A stretch of 62,415 nucleotides of DNA, taken from the NCBI GenBank assembly GCA_903861125.1, contig CAIOTF010000043.1, forward strand, positions 1-62,415, given 5' to 3'. Each line of letters begins with the position of its first letter. Position 1 is the stretch's first letter. Shown here one piece after another: positions 44,281 to 54,545 of the stretch. Origin of the DNA: an uncultured Ignavibacteriota bacterium. Lineage in GTDB: Bacteria > Bacteroidota > Ignavibacteria > UBA10030 > UBA8401. The notes beneath the pieces were generated by a model that ran no database searches, had not been told where the DNA came from, and was given only the letters and a program-made list of their open reading frames with translations. The translations under genes were made by a program, and so were the position numbers.

Positions 44281-44796
44281 ATGAAAATTCTTTTTGCTGC
44301 TATGCTCGTCATTTCCGTTTTTATCGCCGGATGTTCTTCTCTTCCGGAAGGATCACTGAAAAAACCTACCATTACGTATCTGCGCACGGAAATTACCGGC
44401 ATTTCTCTGGAAAAGGTAAAAGCCAACGTCATCTTCCAGGCGATCAATCCTAATTCTGTATCGCTGGATTTTGTCTCGATGAATTATAAACTTTTTCTGG
44501 AAAATCAGCAGGTGTTGGCAGGAGACGGATTGAAGTTTAATTTTATTGCGGATTCAACAACGGAATTTACCGTTCCTGTGGAAGTACAGTATGTCTCGTT
44601 TTTCAAATCAGCGGAGAATCTCACAAAGGCGGTGCTTGGCGGGAGAAAAACGGTGTCATTTAATCTGAAATCGACCCTGTTTGTGGACTTGAAAATGATC
44701 ACCGTGGAAATACCCGTGAATGCTTCCGGCGACCTTCCGTTGCCGGAGATCAAAGCACCAGCAATCAAGATCCCCAAACCGAAGTTAAAATTCTAA
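44281..44796 (+). CDS. LEA14-like (LEA type 2) lipoprotein
   Basis: 171 residues from ATG at 44281; an in-frame start at 44209 overlaps the antiporter. Lipobox VFIAGC (Cys near residue 18). The mature part follows the LEA-2/WHy domain pattern: ITGISLEKVKANVIFQAINPNSVSLDFVSMNYKLFLENQQVLAGDG, with NPN conserved, ending in a Pro/Lys-rich tail. LEA-2 domains are small beta-sandwiches linked to desiccation and stress. Possibly outer-membrane anchored. Confidence 0.85.
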   Translation: MKILFAAMLVISVFIAGCSSLPEGSLKKPTITYLRTEITGISLEKVKANVIFQAINPNSVSLDFVSMNYKLFLENQQVLAGDGLKFNFIADSTTEFTVPVEVQYVSFFKSAENLTKAVLGGRKTVSFNLKSTLFVDLKMITVEIPVNASGDLPLPEIKAPAIKIPKPKLKF

Positions 44797-44820
44797 ACCT
44801 CTTTCAACGAAACGATTGTA

Positions 44821-44855
44821 TATTGATGGCGCGTATTGCGCCATCAATATTTTTC
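44821..44855 (+). terminator. Rho-independent terminator
   Basis: TATTGATGGCGC pairs with GCGCCATCAATA across GTATT (12 bp), then TTTTTC. It lies 24 bases after the LEA-2 stop and before the convergent minus-strand genes. Confidence 0.88.
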
Positions 44856-44907
44856 TTCGACGTTCCCGCCCCGTTTGCATCTTTCACGAAATCTCAGCGG
44901 CAAATTC

Positions 44908-45783
44908 TTATACCAATGATTTCATCACATTGTAGATCTGCGGATAATATTCTTCGCCGAACAAATTCAAATGATTGAAAAGATGATAGAGTTTGTACAG
45001 TTCACACCGGCGTTTCCAATCCTCGGTCAGAGGAAATGCTTCATGGTATGATGCGTAGAATGCTTCGCTGAATCCCCCGAACAGCATCGTCATGGCAAGA
45101 TCGGCTTCACGGTGCCCGTAATAGACGGCCGGATCAATTACTGCCGGCACATTATTCTCCACGCACAAAAAATTTCCGTTCCAGAGATCGCCATGAAGCA
45201 GGGAGGGCTGTTCGCCGTCATTCGGGATAAGCGCTTCAATCTGTTTCTCCACTCTGCGGAACAAATAGACGATCTCCTTATCTTTATACCCGTTCTGCTC
45301 AGCAAGTTTAAACTGGAATTCCAGTCTGTGCACCGCGAAAAATTCCTTCCACGAACTCATCGGTGGAAGGTTGTGCTGCGGCGTAGAGCCGATGTAATTA
45401 TTTTCGGAGAAGCCATACTGTGCTGCCGTGTGACGATGAAGCTGTGCGAACTGTTTCCCGAACTGTTCAAAGAAATGTGTGGGGCGGGTTGGTGTTGTGA
45501 CAGAAAGGAATTCAAGAAGCAGAAGTTCCTCATCCGCAAAAATAACTTCGGGAACGCGCAGGGCATTTGCTTTCTGCAGTTCACGCAATCCGTTCGCCTC
45601 TTTTATGAACATGTCCGGATGCTGCGGCGAGGCCTTCACAAAAAGCGTTTGTCCGCTCTTCAGTTCCGCACGGTACGCCGCAGCGATGGAACCGCCGCTG
45701 ACGGATGAAAGTGATGTCACATTTTCATCCAGTGCGGAGCGGATGAGAGAAATGATTTTATTGTTCATGCGGTCATTGTGCAT
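44908..45783 (-). CDS. Fructosamine kinase-family protein
   Basis: 291 residues (a start five codons downstream, at 45768, is also possible). SVSGGSIAAAYRAEL (Gly-rich ATP loop), LFVKASP, EANGLREL, FSENNYIGSTPQ, the catalytic loop LLHGDLWNGN and VIDPAVYYGHREADLAM are typical of fructosamine/ketosamine-3-kinases (PF03881). They phosphorylate glycated Lys residues on proteins, letting the sugar fall off. It overlaps the upstream protein-tyrosine-phosphatase gene, an operon also seen in other bacteria (YniA-like plus LMW-PTP). Confidence 0.9.
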   Translation of the reverse strand: MHNDRMNNKIISLIRSALDENVTSLSSVSGGSIAAAYRAELKSGQTLFVKASPQHPDMFIKEANGLRELQKANALRVPEVIFADEELLLLEFLSVTTPTRPTHFFEQFGKQFAQLHRHTAAQYGFSENNYIGSTPQHNLPPMSSWKEFFAVHRLEFQFKLAEQNGYKDKEIVYLFRRVEKQIEALIPNDGEQPSLLHGDLWNGNFLCVENNVPAVIDPAVYYGHREADLAMTMLFGGFSEAFYASYHEAFPLTEDWKRRCELYKLYHLFNHLNLFGEEYYPQIYNVMKSLV

Positions 45784-46243
45784 CTACTGTTTTTAACAAT
45801 CCTCCGCACGCATCTTCCAAAATTTCCAGCACATGTTCAAATCCTTCCGGACCGCCGTAATACGGATCGGGGACCCCATGCACATCCATTGTCCGGGAGT
45901 AATCGGTCATCAGCGATAGTTTGTGCTGATACTGTTTCTTCTTATCCATAGCTTTCAGATCGCTCAGATTATTATCGTCCATGGCAACGATATGATCGAA
46001 TTGTTCAAAATGCTTTGAAGGATTGAATTGCTGCGCGTGGCTTACCAGTTCGTATCCCCGCTTGCGGGCGTGCGAACGCATGCGAATATCCGGCAGTTCG
46101 CCGATGTGATATCCGGCTGTTCCGGCGGATTGGATCTCGACCGGAAGGCCGGCGGCAAGTTTTTTCATTACCCCCTCGGCGGCGGGGGAGCGGCAGATGT
46201 TACCAAGGCAGACGAACAGAATTTTTGTTGTTTTCATATTCAA
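45773..46243 (-). CDS. Low-molecular-weight protein-tyrosine-phosphatase
   Basis: 156 residues. The P-loop CLGNICRSP (C-x5-R-S; Cys near residue 12) starts the protein and the general acid Asp lies in VPDPYYGG (about residue 127). Both are intact. It dephosphorylates phosphotyrosine or ribulosamine/erythrulosamine phosphates; the pairing with a fructosamine kinase fits the latter protein-deglycation role. Overlaps the kinase gene by 11 bases. Confidence 0.92.
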   Translation of the reverse strand: MNMKTTKILFVCLGNICRSPAAEGVMKKLAAGLPVEIQSAGTAGYHIGELPDIRMRSHARKRGYELVSHAQQFNPSKHFEQFDHIVAMDDNNLSDLKAMDKKKQYQHKLSLMTDYSRTMDVHGVPDPYYGGPEGFEHVLEILEDACGGLLKTVDAQ

Positions 46244-46476
46244 AAGTATTAGAAATACAGTGAAATAATAGGGACTTTTTACTCCATTTCAAACTGGTGT
46301 TTGCCGTCAACCAAGGCAGTGAATAGGAGAGCAATACCTTGATTCTTCGCCCTCTCCTTTCTATTTTCAAGAGTGTTTTCCTCCTCCATTCAGTTTAAAC
46401 ACAGAATCATTTCTCGGTCAGGGGCTCCGTATTTCACACAGATACGCAATGAAGAAAAATATTTTCCGGGGAATAT

Positions 46477-49400
46477 ATGCGTAATTTTAAATTATTTCTT
46501 TCGATTACATTCCTTTCCGTTGTAGTTGTTTCAACCGCATCTGCAACAACGTACTATTCTCAAGGTAGTGTTGCACCAAACCTCACTTCAAGTTGGAACA
46601 CACTTCAAGGTGGCGGGGGAACTGCACCATCAGTTTTTACCGGTGCCGATGCGTTTATCGTGCAATTCGGACATACAATGACAACAACGGCGTTATGGAC
46701 TGTCGCCGGAACCGGATCCCAAATTATTATCAATGGAGGAGCATTAAATCTTGCCCACAACACCTCCGTGAAATATCTCACCCTGACGGATGGCAGCCTT
46801 ACTGTGAACGCGGGGGTAACGCTTACAGTTGACAATGGGAACGTAATCAGCACCGGAGAAGATCTTTACGTCGGCACAAGCAGCGGAACATGCACCCTTA
46901 CCAATTACGGCATCATAACGTTAATTAATTCGGCGACCGGTAAAGTTTCCAATGTCGGCACATACGTTCATGCGCAAAACGGCGGGACAATACCGACCTT
47001 TGCATGGACAAGTTTTTCAATGTGTAAAATTACCGGCGTTACAACAACTTTACCGGCAGGACTGGGACAAAGTTTTGGCAACATCATCTATGATTGTCCT
47101 TCACAGACAGCCAGCGTCACACTAACCACTGCCCCGTCAACCATATCAAATTTTACGATCAACTCCACTGGAACCGGCAGTCTGGTTCTTGGTTCCAACA
47201 TTGCCCCAAGTACGAGCATGAAAATCAACAACGGGATATTTGATCTTTCAACATTCACTGCGAATGGATTATCGTTGGCTGATTCGATTGTGATCGGCGC
47301 AGGAGTGAAATTGAGAATTGCCGGAACAAATAGTTTTCCTGTTAATTACAATTCAACTAAACTTGACGGGAGCAGCACGGTTGAATATTACGGTACGGCA
47401 GCCCAATCTATTGCTTCTAAGAAATATGGAAATTTGTTGATCAGCGGAACCCGCATCGGCAATATTACATTTGCTGCGTCCGATACGATTCACATTGCAG
47501 GAACATTTACTTCTACGGTGACATTCGCCGGCGGCGGATTTATTACGACCGGTTCAACGGTGGACTATAACGGTACCGGCCTGCAGACAGTTACTCGAGG
47601 AAAATATTGGAATTTATACATCAGCGGAGTTCGGACGAATGATGTTATTTTTGATGCTACCGACACAATTCATGTTGCAGGGATTTTTTCTGCAAAAGCA
47701 ACATTCAGCGCCGGCGGTTACATAACCGACGGTTCAACTCTGGACTTTAACGGAACGGCCGCACAAACGATTCCTGCCTTCCTGTATTATAATCTTTCGC
47801 TTTCCGGAACAAACCGCACGGGGAATATTTCATTCTCAAATTCCGGCACCATAGGCATTGCCGGCTCATTCAAGCCGGCGGCATCATTCAGCAGCGGCGT
47901 ATATACTACAACCGGTTCAACCGTGGACTTCAATGGATTCTCTTCACAAATAGTTCCTCCGTTTGCGTTCTATAATCTTATCATCAGCAACACAGCAACA
48001 AGTACGGTAACGGCGAGCATGGGCGGTACATTGTTTGTGAATAACGTTCTCACGGTAAGCGGAGTCGGGCTACTTGCTCAACTCAACGATACTATTTCTG
48101 CCGGTCAAGTACTGGTGAACGCAACTGGTTCGCTTGAGCTTTTATACAATTCATTCTTGATTGTGAATAATGGTAATGGAGTAGGATACGACCTGATCGT
48201 AGATGGATTTATGAAGAACCAAGGTATCTTACGGTATAATAACGGAACAGGTCAAGTGAACGGAACATACGATCACGCAAAAGACGGTGATACGATACCG
48301 GCATTTAACTGGGGAATTGGTTCGCTGTGTACAGTAACCGGAACCTATGGGACACAATCGTTGTACGGGCTGAATCAGAATTTTTATAATTTCACCTATG
48401 ACACGTATCAAATGTCGGTGATGAACTTTTATTCTCAATTAACGAATGTCAGGGGAACATGCACCATTCAGTCGACCGGCGCAGGTTCTATCGTTCTCTT
48501 CAATTCAAACGCCACTTTGAATACCGGCGACTTTATACTGATTGGCGGAACCGTAGATTTCTGTTCGAACGCCGCCGCGTTTGATACTATCCGGATCACC
48601 AATATCGGCGGAACTCTCTACCAAAACAGCGGGTCGACGATTACTATGTCGGCCAGCGGTGGTCAAGGAACATTCCATTTTGTGAATGCAGGCCAGAGCG
48701 CTTTTACTGCCGGTACCATCAGCGGCTTGATTGGTTTCCGCGTGTCAAATTATCTTCAGGCAGCCGGCGTTATATCAACGGGACCTTTTATTGTTGACCA
48801 CGGGGCAAAACTTTATGTTGAGGGAGAATCACCAATTGTCGGGTCTGGAAATTTTATTCTTGAGAGCGGCGCAACGTTGGAAGTAAAACACCCGGCCGGC
48901 TTTTCATCTGTTCTGAACAGCGGTGCTATTCAGGTTACCGGTTCACGATCGTACAGCACCGGTGCGGCGTACGAATTCACGGCATTGTCTGCCCAGCAAA
49001 CCGGCGACGGACTTCCTGACTCCGTTCGCATGTTGACCATAAAAAATCCATCCGGTGTCTTATTGACCAATCCTGTTACGGTTAAGGATACGCTGAATAT
49101 TGTTCAAGGTCAGTTCAACACTTCTACAAATGCATTAAATATTGTCGGCGTACTAAAATTGAATTACTTAAGTTCAATTTCCGGAACTGCTCCAATGTAT
49201 GGTACCGGTTCGACACTTGTGTATGGTTCCTATGGAATAATCGGCAGAGGGTTGGAGTGGAGTTCAACAAGCGGATCCGGATATCCGTACAATGTAACCG
49301 TAACCGACAGCGTTATGATGGATCTCGGAGCAAACGGGGGAAGCACTATTGCCCGGCAGTTGGAAGGAAATCTGACGATTCAACCCGGCGCAACATTCCT

Positions 49401-52400
49401 GATGAATGGGTCCGGCAATGAGATGACGGCACCGCTGCGTGTTGTCGGCAATATTTATAATCACGGCATTCTATTCCTTTCAACAAAAGCGGGAGGAGAT
49501 ATTACTGCGAAGCGTGATTGGTTCAGTACGGGAACATTTGTGCCGAACAACAGCGGAGTAATATTTAACGGAACATACAAACAATATGTGCACGGCACAC
49601 AATTTTTTAACAAACTGACGATCGATAATCCTTCCGATGTACAATTAGACACCAACATTGTTATTCAGGATTCACTGATCCTGACTAATGGACGAATGGT
49701 GATACAGAGCGCCAATAATTATTTTAACATGGTCACTCTTTCAAATTCCGCGGTTCTCAGAAGGAGCAACGGATATGTGATTGGCCAATTGGGACTGCCG
49801 GTTCCTGTCGGGTCCAATGTTTCCGTTTCATTCCCGATCGGCACATCGCAGTATGCACCTGTTGATGTTCTGTTCCCGAGTGTAGACACCGCAGGCTTTG
49901 TTCTTGCACGCACCGATACACTGGCAACACTCCCCGCGAATTCCGGATTTCAAGTATCAAAAAAAGTAAAGCGGTATTGGGATATTGTCGAAAGCGGTTT
50001 TGGCCACAGTCCGTCTACGGTTACGCTGAACTATCATGCATCGGATGTTGATTCCGGCGCAGATCCGAACAAATTCTACATTAAAACCAACAGCGAAATA
50101 TGGTATCCCCGTCCGGCAATTTCCGCGAGAACATCCTCAAGCATCCAGGCCTCCGGAATTACAACATTCCGGCCGATGTTTATCGGTGAACTTGCATCGT
50201 ACATCATAACGCCAAGTGTTTACGGCGGCGGAACAATATCTCCCGCATCAGCAACAAGCGTTTTGGATGGTGATACCTTTTCGTTCACGTTAACGCCGCA
50301 GCCAAAATGCTCTCTTGATAGTGTTCGGGTGGATGGGATCAAAAAGGATTCGACGGCCCGCTACACCTTTGTAGCGGTTTCCGCACCTCATACGATCGAC
50401 GCATACTTCACGGTTCGGGATACCACGCCGCCGAATGCACCGCAGAACCTTGCCGGCGTAGCCGGCGATCATTCTGCTGCTATCCATTGGCACGCGAACA
50501 GTGAAACAGATTTTAAAAAATATTACATCTACCGCGGAACATCGCCGAACACGACAACAATTGTTGATTCTACAACGAATATTCTTGATACGCTAAAAAC
50601 ATACAGCGGACTGACAAATTATACAACATACTATTTCCGTATTGCAGCTGCCGATACCAATAGCAATGTCAGTTCCTTCTCAAATGAAGTAACGGTAACT
50701 CCGTACGACCAAACTGCGCCGGCAGCACCGACGCTTGTCAGTGCCACTGCCGGCATATCAAAGATAACATTGCGGTGGACCAAGAGCACTGAAGGAGATT
50801 TCAGAAAATACCGCATTTATTTTGATAACTCATCACCGGCGGTGACACAGCGTGATTCTGTTTTTGCTTCAACCGATACCGTAAAAATTGTAACGAATCT
50901 TTCTAATGGAACGATCTACCACTTCAGGATTGTTGCTGTCGATTCCGTGGGGAACGCGAGCGGATACAGCAACGAACTGAGCGCAATACCGGTCGGCGAC
51001 AGTGTTTACACCAGAGTTGAATTCCATTACGGGTATCAGCCGAACGGAACTACTGATCTTGTGAACGGTGTATCGGGAAAACATGGAGTATTATACAGCG
51101 TGAAAAATTATCCCGCACTGAATACGTTCCGTTCCGGTTTCAATTTTGCCAACGATTCCGTCGGCGGTGTTGTGTCCGATTTTTATTTTTACAACGATCT
51201 GCCGTATTTCAATTCTATTTTTGCCAACAATGGTGGCGGAGGCATTTTCCCTATGGGATTTACCTCATATAATTTAGTAACAACGGCGCCGACATTTTCA
51301 GCAGCGTATACAACGGCAGGCGGAGAGGTTGAAATAGGAAAGGTCTATATTATCGTAACGAAGGATGGATTGCACTACGCAAAGATTTCCATCGACAGAA
51401 TTGACACGATCAGCGTTGTCGGGAAACCTGCCACTCCGTTTTTATTCAGCATCTCGGGGGGCAACCGTCAACTTTCCACATTTTGGCATGCTAACGAGGA
51501 ATACGATGTTGTGAAATACCGCATTTACAGCGGCCCGGATCCCAATTCCTTGGTCTTGATCGATTCCACTATGAGCAGGACTGATACAACAAAAATGATC
51601 ACGGGGTTGGTGAATAATGTGCTGAAGTATTACAGTATCTCTGCGGTAGATATCGATGGCAACGAAAGTACGCTCTCGGAAGCTATGGGTGGATTTCCGG
51701 TCGATTATGTTGCTCCCAATATTCCTCAGAATCTTACCGGAATTGCCGGAGACGGTCAAGCATCCATTCATTGGAACGCAAACACCGAACCGGATTTTCA
51801 AAAATATTATATCTACCGCGATGCAGCACCGTCTGCTTCGGTGTTGTTCGATTCCGCAATGTCCGTAACGGATACAATAAGATCGTATACAGGACTGACA
51901 AATTATCAGCACTATTATTTCCGTCTGCGGGCATTTGATGCCGATGGCAACGGAAGCGGGTTCTCCAATGAAGTGACGGTGATGCCGTTAGATCTTACGG
52001 CGCCAGTCGCACCAAAAAATCTTGCCATCATCGATTCCTCGGCAAATAATTTTACCATCGCATGGAACATGAACAGCGACGGTGATATTGCGAAATACTA
52101 CATTTACCGCGACACAATTCCCAATCCGGCAATACCGGTTGATTCTACGTTGACAGTCGCCGATACGGTCAGATCGTATACCAATCTGATCATCGGAAAA
52201 AAATATTATTTTGCGGTAGCGGCAGCCGATCTGCATAACAACATCGGTCCGCGCTCCAATGGAGTAAGCGCCGCGCCGTACAAGTTCTACCTGCTCCAAT
52301 CCGCAGCATTCGGATCCGGCACAATTACGCCCGGCGGAAATATCTCTGCTGCGCACGGTGACAGCATGAAATATTTTATTACTCCCGCAACACGTCATCA

Positions 52401-53706
52401 TATTGACAGCGTTCTGATCGACGGGATCAATGCCGGTGCGCTTACGACGGTCACATTTACCAACATACAAGCGAATCATTCGGTCAACTGTTATTTTTCG
52501 CCGAACCTGAATGTTCCGCCGGTATTCTCAACGGTGATGTCCGATACGGCCTTTGCCCGATTCGACACGCTCCGCTTCATGTATCACGCTAGTGATGCGG
52601 ACAGCGGACAGCTGCTGCGGTATGCGGTTGTTACAGCTCCACCGGGTGTAAGCATTGATTCCGTGACGGGACAATTGACGTATATTCCTGCCGCGAATGC
52701 CGTGGGTCAATATTCCATTGTTGTGCGGGTGCACGACGACAGTCTTGCGGCTGCTGTTGATTCCGCGAAGATACGAGTGAATATCTATGGTGATGTAAGC
52801 GGGAACGGAATGGTCTCCGCATTTGACGGAGCGCTAATTCTACAGGATGTTGTCGGCGCTGCAATGTTATCACCGCTGCAGCTGCGTGTCGGCGATGTGT
52901 CGGGAAACGGCACCATTAGTTCCCTTGACGCTTCGTACATTTTGCAGCGTGTAGTCGGATTGATCTCTGTCTTTCCCGGAGGATTGGGAAAAAAGACTCA
53001 TGCCGAGGCTGTTCTTTCTGCATTTTCCTTCAGGATACAAAAAGGGGAGAAGCAGGAGGAATATGATCTCAGCGTTTCGGTTAATAAACCGTCGCAGGTG
53101 TACGGTATTACTATGAGCCTGAATTTTGACACGACGGTGGTCAAGGCATTGAAAATGAGCAAGACGCCGCTGACGGACAGTATGATGATGGCGTTTTATT
53201 TCCCGCAGGGATCGGCAAATGTTGCACTTGCCGCACTGGCTCCGCTGAATAAGGCAGGCGAGATTATTAAATTTTCATTCGCGCTGAAGGATCCGAACTA
53301 TCCGAAGAATGCACCGCTCTTCACAATGAAGAAATTTGTACTGAACGAAACCGATTATACGAATGATATCGGAGATATTACGCTGAATGTGCGGGACCTT
53401 GCTCAATTGCCGAACGTTTATACACTGGAACAGAATTATCCGAATCCTTTTAATCCGTCAACAACAGTCAGTTATCAGCTTCCGGAAGCAAGCACGGTAA
53501 AGATCGCTATCTATAATCTGCTCGGTCAGGAAGTGCGGACATTGGTAAGCGGAGAGCAATTGCCCGGGTATTATTCCGTATCATGGAACGGAATGGACAA
53601 CGCAGACCGGAAAGTTTCTTCCGGCGTGTATCTCTATCGTATGAACGCGACCGGTCCGAGGGACAGAAGATTTTCCGAGATAAAGAAAATGATTATGATC
53701 AAATAA
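46477..53706 (+). CDS. Very large T9SS-secreted surface protein with FN3, dockerin and cohesin-like domains
   Basis: 2,409 residues. Signal peptide (1-23). Residues about 25-1220 are a Ser/Thr/Gly-rich beta-solenoid-like region, including four copies of a roughly 60-residue repeat (about 300-540; anchor GSTVDYNG / GSTLDFNG and NGTAAQTI). Two InlB-like small beta repeats lie near 1240 and 1936. FN3-type segments fall near 1314, 1407, 1647, 1738 and 1836 (DTTPPNAPQNL, AVDSVGNASGYSNELSAIP type). An Ig/cadherin-like segment (about 2011-2100, YAVVTAPPGVSIDSVTGQLTYIP), a dockerin type I pair (about 2104-2165, GDVSGNGMVSAFDGALILQ; GDVSGNGTISSLDASYILQ), a cohesin-like segment (about 2183-2305) and the T9SS type A tail (LEQNYPNPFNPST from about 2322, ending in MIMIK) follow. 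Probably a surface adhesin or matrix-building protein. A good GGGGAAT precedes the ATG. Confidence 0.88.
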   Translation: MRNFKLFLSITFLSVVVVSTASATTYYSQGSVAPNLTSSWNTLQGGGGTAPSVFTGADAFIVQFGHTMTTTALWTVAGTGSQIIINGGALNLAHNTSVKYLTLTDGSLTVNAGVTLTVDNGNVISTGEDLYVGTSSGTCTLTNYGIITLINSATGKVSNVGTYVHAQNGGTIPTFAWTSFSMCKITGVTTTLPAGLGQSFGNIIYDCPSQTASVTLTTAPSTISNFTINSTGTGSLVLGSNIAPSTSMKINNGIFDLSTFTANGLSLADSIVIGAGVKLRIAGTNSFPVNYNSTKLDGSSTVEYYGTAAQSIASKKYGNLLISGTRIGNITFAASDTIHIAGTFTSTVTFAGGGFITTGSTVDYNGTGLQTVTRGKYWNLYISGVRTNDVIFDATDTIHVAGIFSAKATFSAGGYITDGSTLDFNGTAAQTIPAFLYYNLSLSGTNRTGNISFSNSGTIGIAGSFKPAASFSSGVYTTTGSTVDFNGFSSQIVPPFAFYNLIISNTATSTVTASMGGTLFVNNVLTVSGVGLLAQLNDTISAGQVLVNATGSLELLYNSFLIVNNGNGVGYDLIVDGFMKNQGILRYNNGTGQVNGTYDHAKDGDTIPAFNWGIGSLCTVTGTYGTQSLYGLNQNFYNFTYDTYQMSVMNFYSQLTNVRGTCTIQSTGAGSIVLFNSNATLNTGDFILIGGTVDFCSNAAAFDTIRITNIGGTLYQNSGSTITMSASGGQGTFHFVNAGQSAFTAGTISGLIGFRVSNYLQAAGVISTGPFIVDHGAKLYVEGESPIVGSGNFILESGATLEVKHPAGFSSVLNSGAIQVTGSRSYSTGAAYEFTALSAQQTGDGLPDSVRMLTIKNPSGVLLTNPVTVKDTLNIVQGQFNTSTNALNIVGVLKLNYLSSISGTAPMYGTGSTLVYGSYGIIGRGLEWSSTSGSGYPYNVTVTDSVMMDLGANGGSTIARQLEGNLTIQPGATFLMNGSGNEMTAPLRVVGNIYNHGILFLSTKAGGDITAKRDWFSTGTFVPNNSGVIFNGTYKQYVHGTQFFNKLTIDNPSDVQLDTNIVIQDSLILTNGRMVIQSANNYFNMVTLSNSAVLRRSNGYVIGQLGLPVPVGSNVSVSFPIGTSQYAPVDVLFPSVDTAGFVLARTDTLATLPANSGFQVSKKVKRYWDIVESGFGHSPSTVTLNYHASDVDSGADPNKFYIKTNSEIWYPRPAISARTSSSIQASGITTFRPMFIGELASYIITPSVYGGGTISPASATSVLDGDTFSFTLTPQPKCSLDSVRVDGIKKDSTARYTFVAVSAPHTIDAYFTVRDTTPPNAPQNLAGVAGDHSAAIHWHANSETDFKKYYIYRGTSPNTTTIVDSTTNILDTLKTYSGLTNYTTYYFRIAAADTNSNVSSFSNEVTVTPYDQTAPAAPTLVSATAGISKITLRWTKSTEGDFRKYRIYFDNSSPAVTQRDSVFASTDTVKIVTNLSNGTIYHFRIVAVDSVGNASGYSNELSAIPVGDSVYTRVEFHYGYQPNGTTDLVNGVSGKHGVLYSVKNYPALNTFRSGFNFANDSVGGVVSDFYFYNDLPYFNSIFANNGGGGIFPMGFTSYNLVTTAPTFSAAYTTAGGEVEIGKVYIIVTKDGLHYAKISIDRIDTISVVGKPATPFLFSISGGNRQLSTFWHANEEYDVVKYRIYSGPDPNSLVLIDSTMSRTDTTKMITGLVNNVLKYYSISAVDIDGNESTLSEAMGGFPVDYVAPNIPQNLTGIAGDGQASIHWNANTEPDFQKYYIYRDAAPSASVLFDSAMSVTDTIRSYTGLTNYQHYYFRLRAFDADGNGSGFSNEVTVMPLDLTAPVAPKNLAIIDSSANNFTIAWNMNSDGDIAKYYIYRDTIPNPAIPVDSTLTVADTVRSYTNLIIGKKYYFAVAAADLHNNIGPRSNGVSAAPYKFYLLQSAAFGSGTITPGGNISAAHGDSMKYFITPATRHHIDSVLIDGINAGALTTVTFTNIQANHSVNCYFSPNLNVPPVFSTVMSDTAFARFDTLRFMYHASDADSGQLLRYAVVTAPPGVSIDSVTGQLTYIPAANAVGQYSIVVRVHDDSLAAAVDSAKIRVNIYGDVSGNGMVSAFDGALILQDVVGAAMLSPLQLRVGDVSGNGTISSLDASYILQRVVGLISVFPGGLGKKTHAEAVLSAFSFRIQKGEKQEEYDLSVSVNKPSQVYGITMSLNFDTTVVKALKMSKTPLTDSMMMAFYFPQGSANVALAALAPLNKAGEIIKFSFALKDPNYPKNAPLFTMKKFVLNETDYTNDIGDITLNVRDLAQLPNVYTLEQNYPNPFNPSTTVSYQLPEASTVKIAIYNLLGQEVRTLVSGEQLPGYYSVSWNGMDNADRKVSSGVYLYRMNATGPRDRRFSEIKKMIMIK

Positions 53707-53819
53707 ATTCATCTGAACTTAACGCACGACTACATCTCATCGTAGTTTTAAACGGCACAATATTAAAACAAGAATTGCGCAGAATATATTTATTTTGAAA
53801 CGGGACTTCGAAGGATCGT

Positions 53820-54545
53820 ATGGTATATAAAACTGTTACAGCACGTTTGGTATTCTTTTTTCTCCTTTCGGTATTATTGTCCGGACAGGCGGCCACGCAG
53901 GACTCAACGTTTCGCGGCGAGAAGATTCGGTTCCAAACAGAGGTCGCAAAATTTTTAACCGATGATTCACTTCAGCCGCCGCCGAAACAATCCATATTGT
54001 TCATTGGAAGCAGTATTTTCCGCCAGTGGACAAGTCTTCGGCAGGATATGTCGCCGCTGCCGGTTTTCAACCGGGCGTTCGGCGGCTCACGAACGAATGA
54101 CATTCTCTATTATATGGATAAGATCGTTATTCCGTATGAGCCGAAACTGATCTTCTATTATTGCGGCAGCAACGATGCCGGCGGCTCGGTCCCCGCAGAA
54201 AAAGTTGTGAGGAATATAAAGGAGTTCTTTGAACGCGTAGAGAGCAGTTTGCCGGAAACGAAAATATTTTTTGTCTCGGTGAACCGTTCACCCGCGCGGA
54301 TAGCAAAATGGCCGGGCATTGATTCAATCAATGCCATGATCGGGGAATTCTGCAGACAGTCGGCGCTACGGCAGTACATCGACGTGAACGCTGCACTCTT
54401 TGACAGTAATGGAACACCACGCTATGAGCTGTATCTTGATGACCGGCTCCATTTTAAGAAGGAATCCTACGCGGAGTTTACAAAGATTATTAAACCGATC
54501 CTTGCGAAAGAATGGAACGCTATAAGTGCGGAAAAGAAGGAATAA
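53820..54545 (+). CDS. Secreted SGNH/GDSL hydrolase
   Basis: 241 residues. N-terminal signal (LVFFFLLSVLLSGQA). SGNH blocks are intact: block I FIGSSIFRQW (catalytic Ser), block II Gly in NRAFGGSRT, block III GSNDAGG (Asn), block V DDRLHFKKE (Asp and His). Family members are esterases acting on acetylated sugars, peptidoglycan or lipids. It stands between the giant surface protein and the M4 protease, fitting an extracellular polymer-processing region. Confidence 0.88.
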   Translation: MVYKTVTARLVFFFLLSVLLSGQAATQDSTFRGEKIRFQTEVAKFLTDDSLQPPPKQSILFIGSSIFRQWTSLRQDMSPLPVFNRAFGGSRTNDILYYMDKIVIPYEPKLIFYYCGSNDAGGSVPAEKVVRNIKEFFERVESSLPETKIFFVSVNRSPARIAKWPGIDSINAMIGEFCRQSALRQYIDVNAALFDSNGTPRYELYLDDRLHFKKESYAEFTKIIKPILAKEWNAISAEKKE

